Source: Blumeriella jaapii (lineage: Eukaryota > Ascomycota > Leotiomycetes > Helotiales > Drepanopezizaceae). Taken from it: 64,000 nt of DNA. Location of the stretch: positions 1,984,001 through 2,048,000 of the forward strand of contig VWND01000001.1 of assembly GCA_009599575.1 (NCBI GenBank), read 5' to 3'. The notes beneath the pieces were generated by a model. It was not told the DNA's origin, made no database searches, and saw only the letters and a program-made list of their open reading frames with translations. The position numbers and the translations under genes were made by a program. Positions 57,881-64,000 of this stretch are shown one piece after another (positions within the stretch are counted from its first letter, which is position 1; each line of letters begins with the position of its first letter).

Positions 57881-58888
57881 TTACCTGAACCACCAATTGA
57901 CCGAAGCCGTAACGTCCTCCCCCTTACTTACGAAACTATGCCACCACTTCTTCGGAATGAACAACGCATCTCCAGGCTTCACGACAGCTTCGAAGCACTC
58001 TCTGTGAGCGATACGACCCCAAACAGCCTCCCTCAACAATGTATTTTCCGGTCCCTGCATCATCTCCTCCCCTCTCATCGACATCGATGCACTAGTCTCT
58101 CTCCCACTCAATTTCTGTCTGACACTCCGGAATATCTCGTCCCCTACATCTGGACTGAAGAGACGCACACGTTTTTGCGAAGCGAGCTGCACGAAGAGGT
58201 TGGGTTTGGGTCGCGGTGAAGCGGTGTATACGTCGGAGGGATGCCGAGCCAGACATTGCTATCGTAAACATCGCCTTTCCCAGCTTCCAGCACCAAACGC
58301 GGGGTGGGCAAGTCGTCACGAAGAGCGGGTGGGAGGTCGATGAGCTGTGCTTGCGCTATGTAGAGGGCTGGTGGCCACAGGGCTGGCGTTGAGCTCGCGA
58401 GCAAGAAGAGGTCAAGAGGGGCAGTAAAGCGGTGGAAGGTTCCCCCGCTGGAGCGCTGTAGCAATTGTCGCAGCAAGAGATCCACGTCATGAGCGATGTG
58501 CTGAGGAGGGGGTTTGGTGGTTGGGGTCTGGCAATACGAGCTCGAAGGGAAGAATCGTCTCGCGGAATTGTGAAAGGTATGCTTGGTTCAGGACCAGTCG
58601 TCCGCCAGTATCCGAGGATCGATTCCCATGGTGAGAAGGCTCGTGCTTGAACCATTTGTCCGCAGCGGGAATACAGTGCCCTGGTGGTCCTCCATCTGGG
58701 GTTGAGGCGCCCGTGGCCGCTATGAGCAGCGGTAACTCGACATCGAAGGCTTTCTCGCGGAATTGTCCAACGTCGATTGAAGCAAGAGGCCCTGCGATTG
58801 TTTGGACGGACGGGAGGGCATCACAAGAGCTGTAGAGGCGTCGAATGTGTCGAAACCTTCTGAAGGCTTTTGTTGTTGTTCGGTTCAT
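57881..58888 (-). CDS. JmjC/cupin-like oxygenase-family protein with two compensating frame breaks
   Basis: Fe(II)/2-oxoglutarate oxygenase-like protein. Three consecutive segments are read in different frames. 58888 to about 58510 gives MNRTTTKAFRRFRHIRRLYSS... to ETILPFELV. About 58515 to 58206 gives LLLRQLLQ... to the HxD motif TPLHRDPNP. About 58205 to 57881 gives NLFVQLASQKRVRLF to FIPKKWWHSF and VNWWFR. Shift 1 lies in a five-C run (58505-58512 region); one C fewer restores it. Shift 2 lies in CCC just after HRD; one C more restores it. The total length stays a multiple of three (336 codons). Conserved residues are intact on both sides, so sequence error is more likely than a pseudogene. 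A 37-bp intron could alternatively explain shift 1. The Arg-rich N-terminus resembles a mitochondrial presequence. Confidence 0.75.
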
Positions 58889-59399
58889 GGCGTTAGGTGG
58901 GAGTCTGAAGCTTGAAAATGCAGGTTTTGCCGAGGAAAGCTTGGGGGGCTCAGCCGTAACAGGAGCTTGGATCGGTAGTTTGTACAGTAAGTCACTCCTC
59001 GTACACTTCTCAAGTTCGTTCTGTTTCAAAGCTTCCCGTTCCATGTATACAGCATCCTACGTACCTATATCTACATAAGCATCCCGAAAACAGCCGGGAG
59101 CATTGAATTTTACCAGGACAGCCCTGGGCGTTGCTGCTCGAGACTCAAAAGTCTCGTGAGATTTGCGGACCAAGATCGGTAAATCTTCAGTTTTGAGTAT
59201 TTACCTCGGCACCATCATTTGCCCCTGAGTACGGGGAGGGGAAACGTGAATTATCTCTCGAATCCCGGTTTATCGTGAAATCGCAATCGATCAGATCAAA
59301 CCGTCACAGCCAGTTCTTGATCAAACCTCCCGCGCGAAGCTCCAGTCTAACCTCAACATCTAGGAGATACTTTCTCTCCAGCAAACTAGGTTGCTCAGC
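58889..59399. promoter_or_regulatory. Divergent promoter region of the JmjC and monooxygenase genes
   Basis: The 511 bp between two divergent start codons must contain both promoters and leaders. No specific element is assigned. Confidence 0.5.
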
Positions 59400-61571
59400 A
59401 TGCCTCGATTTCTAGAGGAGCGGCCGGAGCTGGTAAGCCTCGACTGTAACCTTTGTCCCTGCTTGGTTCTCTTCTTCTTCTTCTTGGTTGCAAATTTGGC
59501 TGATAAATTTCCATTGCTCGTAGACGTACGGGGATTTCATACGCAAGGACAGCGGCTACGATGCTAACTCATACACTTACTACCCGGTGGTCATCATTGG
59601 AGCTGGAGAAAGCGGCATTGCTATGGGATGTAGGCTGAAGCAGGTTCTCGGCTGTGACCAATTCCGGATATTCGATCGCCAGAGTGGAATTGGGGGGACC
59701 TGGTGGATTAATCGGTACCCCGGTGTGGCTTGTGACGTGCAAGTACTTCCTTTCTTCAACAAAAAGGGCGGGTTTCGCTGATTTGCGAGGTAAATGATAG
59801 TCCTGCGGTCTTCTATTCCTTCTCATTTTGCCCGAATCCGAAATGGAGCGCCCTGTACCCCGGAGGCCCAGAAATCGTCAAGTACCTGCAGGGCGTTTGT
59901 GACACATATCGAATCGTCGACAAGATCCAACTCAACACGGATGTTAGAGAATGTCGATGGCTTGAGGCGGATCAGGTCTGGGAAGTGACGTTGCAACATC
60001 TCTTGACAGGAGTCGGTGATCTTTCAGAGTTCGACAGAGCAAAGAAGATCCGAGAACATGGCAAAGACTCCGTCTATGTGTCAGAGGAGAAGGTCCGATG
60101 CAAGGTCCTGGTAAGCGGCGTGGGTGGGCTTGTCGAGCCTAAAATCTTTCCCGAGAACATTCCCGGTGTCGAGAAATTTGAGGGTCAGATATTCCACTCT
60201 GCTAGATGGAGGTACGACGTGGATCTCAAGGATAAGGATGTTGTTGTGCTTGGTACTGGATGCAGTGCTGCACAGTTCGTTCCTCGTTTGACCAAAGAGT
60301 ACGGCGCCAAATCAGTCACCCAGCTGATGCGATCACCACCTTGGGTTGTCCCGAGGCAGATACCTCCCGGTGGAAATAAAGCATGGAGCAAGTGGTCGCC
60401 TCGATTGAGCACATATGTACCGGGATTCGCCAAGACGATACGCTTCATGATTGCTGCCGGAGCAGAGTACGATTGGAGATTGTTCGGATCGGATACGTAT
60501 CATGAAAAGGAGCGCAGGAAATTAGAAGCTCGCCTCCTCGAACACATGAAGAAGACCGTACCAAAGAAGTATCATGAGATCCTTACGCCAAACTATGGAG
60601 TAGGGTGTAAGCGTCGTATATTCGATGCCGCTTGGCTACCTGGGCTCAACGACCCGGCAATTGAATTGACGACCCTTCCACTTCGCGGTATCGGCGAAAA
60701 AACAGTCACATTAGGTCCTGGTCGTTCGTATCCAGACATGAGCGTAACTTCCAGCAATGCTCCAGTCCATGAGGTGACCGTCCCGGCCGACATTATCGTC
60801 CTTGCGAATGGGTTTGAAACCACGAAATGGCTCCATCCCCTGGAAATCGTTGGCCGCAATAGCAAGAAGCTGCACGATGTGTTCGATGAGAGAGGAGGCG
60901 CGCAAATGTACATGGGAACGGCGATGGACGATTTCCCCAATTTCTTCACTATTTTCGTAAGTGTAAAATTCTTAACGATCCATTTTGTGGCCCATGTTTG
61001 GCTTTTGTCCATTGGTTAATGACCTTTAAGGGACCAAACACAGCAACTGGTCATTCTTCGGTCGTCCTGGCATCTGAAAACATGGTGAACATGAGCCTGA
61101 AATTCATTGGACCGATCCTCAAAGGAGATGTCTCAACCGTTCAAATTAAAAAGGAAGCAGAGCTTGAATGGGCAAGAGACACGCAGAGCGCACTGAAGAA
61201 ACGAGTCTGGAGCACTGGTGGGTGCGGAAGCTGGTACCAGGATGAGAAGGGCTGGAATTCGACAGTTTACCCGTAAGTGTGTCGCAAATCTTTGTATCTC
61301 CGAGTGCTGAGCTAGCTGCAGGTATACCCAGATATGGTTTACCATCAGATGCATGTTCCCAACATGGAGCGACTGGGATATCAAGTATACGCGGAAAGGG
61401 CTTTTCAAGAAATCTGCGTTTATGTTGCTCAAGGCTTTTGCTTTCCTGGCTCTGCTGTTCGGCATCATCCAGCGGAAGCAGTCTAATTTGGGGCTCAAGA
61501 CGAAAGCGTTTGTGAGGACATTGATCTTCAGCAGCGCTGGCTTGCTTCAATTGGCGGGTAGCAAGATATAG
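59400..61571 (+). CDS. FAD-dependent monooxygenase, Baeyer-Villiger type
   Basis: NADPH/FAD-dependent class B monooxygenase that inserts oxygen next to ketones or oxidises heteroatoms. Exons are 59400-59432, 59524-59738, 59801-60956, 61031-61272 and 61322-61571, giving 631 aa, all in phase. The FAD Rossmann motif is VVIIGAGESGIAM (residues 33-45). The NWYxxYPG-like region is WWINRYPGVACDVPAVFYSF. The BVMO fingerprint F-x-G-x3-H-x3-W is FEGQIFHSARWRYD. The NADPH Rossmann is VVVLGTGCSAAQF. A GPNTATGHSS segment is restored across intron 3. The C-terminus (KSAFMLLKAFAFLALLFGII) is hydrophobic and could be a membrane anchor. Intron 2 (59739-59800) appears to use a GC donor, and the alternative GT donor would add VNDS and break the conserved CDVPA. 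Substrate unknown. Confidence 0.92.
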
Positions 61572-61987
61572 TCAACATATGTGAAGAGACCACAGGCTTT
61601 CCCCGGGGGTTTGTAGATGCTGTGTATTGTGGGAAGGAATTGAGAAGCCGCCGTGTCTGGAAACAGGTGAGAGGCAATTCAAGAAGAATGGAGTCGCAGA
61701 TGTAGAGAATGTCAATGAAAGAAATCCAACGAAAGAAATCCCATGTGCCGAATTCGCAATCTGAGTACAACGGTTCCATGACATTGCCAAGTGAGAGCAA
61801 GGAAAAGCGAATCGCGATGTCAAACCAAGCTAAAGTTTACCCGAGTCTCAGCCGGTCGACCACCATAGAAATAATTTCATTGTCAGCCTCGGCTTTGAAT
61901 ACGTCGCGATCCGCAACAGAGTGTGACCGCATCCCAAACAACACATCCCAAACAACACCTCAAAAACCCCACGACACGGAAGAAAAC
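61572..61987. other. Intergenic region
   Basis: About 415 bp with the monooxygenase 3' flank and the RPB12 promoter. A CCCAAACAACACATCCCAAA repeat-like leader lies at 61931-61955. Confidence 0.6.
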
Positions 61988-62272
61988 ATGTCTCGCGAAG
62001 CCTACCAAGTGCCTACCGCAGTGCCCAACCCCGGCCGCGATTCCTTCGGCGGCGGCCTCGCAGTCGAGGGTCCCGCCATTCTCTACACCTGCGGCGACTG
62101 CAGTGCGAAGGTGCCCCTCAAGAGAGGCGACCCGATCCGTTGCAAGGAGTGCGGACATCGCGTCTTGTACAAGGAGCGAACGAAGAGGTAAGTAAAAACC
62201 CGGAGGGGGGGGCCTGGAGGCATGCGCCTATTCTAACGGTGGCTCAGGATGGTTCAGTTCGAGGCGAGATAA
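61988..62272 (+). CDS. RPB12: RNA polymerase I/II/III common subunit RPB12 (RPABC4)
   Basis: Smallest zinc-binding core subunit shared by all three nuclear RNA polymerases (yeast Rpc10/Rpb12). Exons are 61988-62187 and 62248-62272, giving 74 aa. Residues 32-68 contain YTCGDCSAKVPLKRGD and IRCKECGHRVLYKERTKR, that is, two CxxC knuckles binding one zinc ion. The last exon encodes only MVQFEAR plus stop, which matches the invariant family C-terminus and fixes the intron, with branch site CTAAC. The N-terminal 30 residues are a variable tail, slightly longer than in yeast. No defect seen. It lies tail to tail with GPN1. Confidence 0.95.
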
Positions 62273-62549
62273 GAGGACATTACGCTGGGGGTTATGGTGC
62301 TGTGATGATGGTGGACAGGAGGAGACGGGTCGGGGTTCGGGAGTCTGGGCATAGCTGGGGCGTTGGGGTTCTTCACATACTGATACGGGCGTGGCAATAT
62401 GGATTTCATGGAAGATGAAACCGAGTCCGGAAACCAGAATATCAAATCTGGAGATTTGCAAATCCTTTCAATTGGTATCAAAAACGCCTATGCAAATGCT
62501 GCTACCACCAAACGCCATGACCTTTTTCTTCCTCTCTCCTGTGTAGACT
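62273..62549. other. Short intergenic region between convergent RPB12 and GPN1
   Basis: The 277 bp between the two stop codons must contain both 3' UTRs. No coding signal. Confidence 0.6.
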
Positions 62550-63855
62550 CTATTGTATGTTCATCTGGCTGGTGCGGAGATATCTCGTGAAGCTGTGGTC
62601 GTCGTTCGTAGATGGTCCTCCGGTTTCGTCCTCTAGAGCCTGCTTGTACCTTGAGGTCAAGCCTTCTCCCCCATCATGGTCGTCCTCGCCAGAGTCCTCC
62701 ATGTCGCTCAGAGTATCCATGTCCGGCTTTTCTGAAGCTAGCTTCTTCTTCGAGGGCCCTCCAGACACGTCCATATCTTTCATCAGCTTGCCCAGCTCTC
62801 GCTCTCTGTTCTCCTTCTTCTCGTCCTCTCTCATTTGCTTCCTGCGCTCCAACTCAGGTTTGTAGTCTCGCTCAAACTCCTTGGCCTTCTCTTCCACTGC
62901 CTCGAAGAACTCATTGATGCCTGCTCCAGTCATGGAACTGACACCAACCACACTCAAATGGCTGTAGAATTCCTCCAGCATCAAGCTCATGCTGTTAAGC
63001 AACGATCCCATGTAGCCACTTCCGCCGCCCATGTTGCCGCCTTCGACACCTCCAAAGCTACCCGCCTCCTCTTCCTCCCTCAACGCAGCTTGGAAGGCCT
63101 CGAAATCTGTCATCCACTCCTTCGCAAACTCTGCATCCTTGACATCCGTCTTGTTGAACACCAGGATCATAGGTAACTTGGTCTTGTACAAGATACTGCA
63201 CGCGTACAGCATATTACTCATGAAAGTACTGGTAGAGGCGGTGCGGGGAGTATCAATGATGTACGCGATTACCGTCGGGAACGTAGATGCCAAAGAGTCC
63301 AACAAGATAGCGCCAGAAGCACTCCACACAAAGACTTCGATCTGGCCGGGGGTGTCCACCAAGATATTCTTTATGAGCTTCGCATCTGGCTTTGCGGGAT
63401 CGGGAGTTGTGCGCTTTTCGAGAAGTCCAAGGATCTGGTCTATCTTTGTGGCGAACAGGTTGAGAGATGTAAGGATTCCTCCGTTGGGTCCAAGGTTATA
63501 TGACTTCATCACCTCCTTGTAGTTCACCGAATCCCGGATGTCGATGTTGCTGTCGAATGGAACATTGCGGACTGCGGGATCGAGGTTGATAACGTACGGA
63601 GGTTCTTTTCGTGCGTGAAGATGAGAATTGATGCGTTGCTGTAAGTTCATCAGCACCAGTTTCAATCGTATCCGGATATAACCTTGTATAAGAAGAGCAA
63701 GGTGAGTAGTACCATAAAGGTAGTTTTTCCTGAACCTGCGAACATCTCTGTCAGCAGAGTCAAATGCCACGTTCAATATTACACCACTCACCAGCCATGC
63801 CAACGCAAACGATGGCTGTCGGCGGAGTCAGAGATGAGGCTTGGGTAGAAGCCAT
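62550..63855 (-). CDS. GPN1: GPN-loop GTPase 1 (Npa3/XAB1)
   Basis: Cytosolic GTPase needed for RNA polymerase II assembly and nuclear import. Exons are 63792-63855, 63683-63735 and 62550-63638, giving 401 aa. The P-loop GMAGSGKTT is assembled across intron 1. GPNGG (the GPN insert), the DTPGQIEVF switch and NKTD complete the G-domain motifs. After the GTPase fold come a Gly-rich loop ([13 protein letters not shown]) and a helical charged region ([21 protein letters not shown]), with an acidic C-terminal tail (DMEDSGEDD) in the usual family position. Full length with no missing motif. Start is the ATG at 63855 ([12 protein letters not shown]). Confidence 0.95.
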
Positions 63856-64000
63856 ATTGAATGTTGATGTTTTTGAGTCGTGAATGTTGATAGTTTCGAG
63901 GGAGACTGAGGTGGGGTCAGCAGTAACTCAACAGCCTCGAGGTGGGCTGTCAAATTTCGAGGGTCCAAGCTTAAAAAGGTTCCCGAGGAACCTAGCCTAG

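Noticed and set aside
57881..58888. Treating the JmjC gene as a pseudogene
   Set aside because: Both frame breaks are single-C changes in C-runs, they compensate, and conserved residues persist on both sides; sequence error is simpler.

Overview
The window is nuclear DNA of a filamentous ascomycete (Pezizomycotina). The evidence is short spliceosomal introns (mostly 44 to 100 bp) with CTGAC/CTAAC branch sites, fungal-type housekeeping genes on both strands without operons, dispersed microsatellites, and one AT-rich island that looks like RIP-altered repeat DNA. The protein content would fit a leotiomycete, but that placement is inference only. All exon limits below come from reading splice signals and checking that the joined lengths are multiples of three.

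Layout. 0-7.6 kb: an amino-acid permease, a 71-aa small protein and a KHA1-type K+/H+ antiporter. 7.6-21.8 kb: about 14 kb with no convincing gene, rich in microsatellites and GTAC-containing palindromes. It holds one AT-rich island (about 13.69-14.52 kb) carrying a short retroelement copy with a (ATC)n tail and 14-bp target-site duplications. 21.8-25.5 kb: a bZIP factor and a CIA30-domain protein. 28.3-34.4 kb: beta-tubulin, divergent from a GCN20-type ABC-F ATPase, then the proteasome receptor Rpn13. 36.2-43.2 kb: a conserved-looking unknown protein, a SNF5/Sfh1 chromatin remodeller subunit with a C-terminal zinc finger, a possible F-box-like protein and an unknown three-exon gene. 44.2-52.4 kb: a DHA1-type MFS transporter, a membrane-anchored monothiol glutaredoxin and a large alpha/beta hydrolase, all on the minus strand. 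55.9-63.9 kb: a CCC1/VIT1 iron transporter, a JmjC protein, a Baeyer-Villiger-type monooxygenase, RNA polymerase subunit RPB12 and the GTPase GPN1/NPA3.

The genes do not form one pathway. Functional neighbours are TUB2/GCN20, which share a 275-bp divergent promoter region, and RPB12/GPN1, which lie tail to tail and are both tied to RNA polymerase II. The most notable observation is that beta-tubulin residue 198 is alanine (codon GCG) instead of the usual glutamate, the classic benzimidazole-resistance allele. Other points are three introns best explained by GC-AG splice sites, and three single-base frame breaks in C-runs (one in KHA1, two in the JmjC gene) that look like sequence errors rather than decay. 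I found no rRNA, convincing tRNA or CRISPR.
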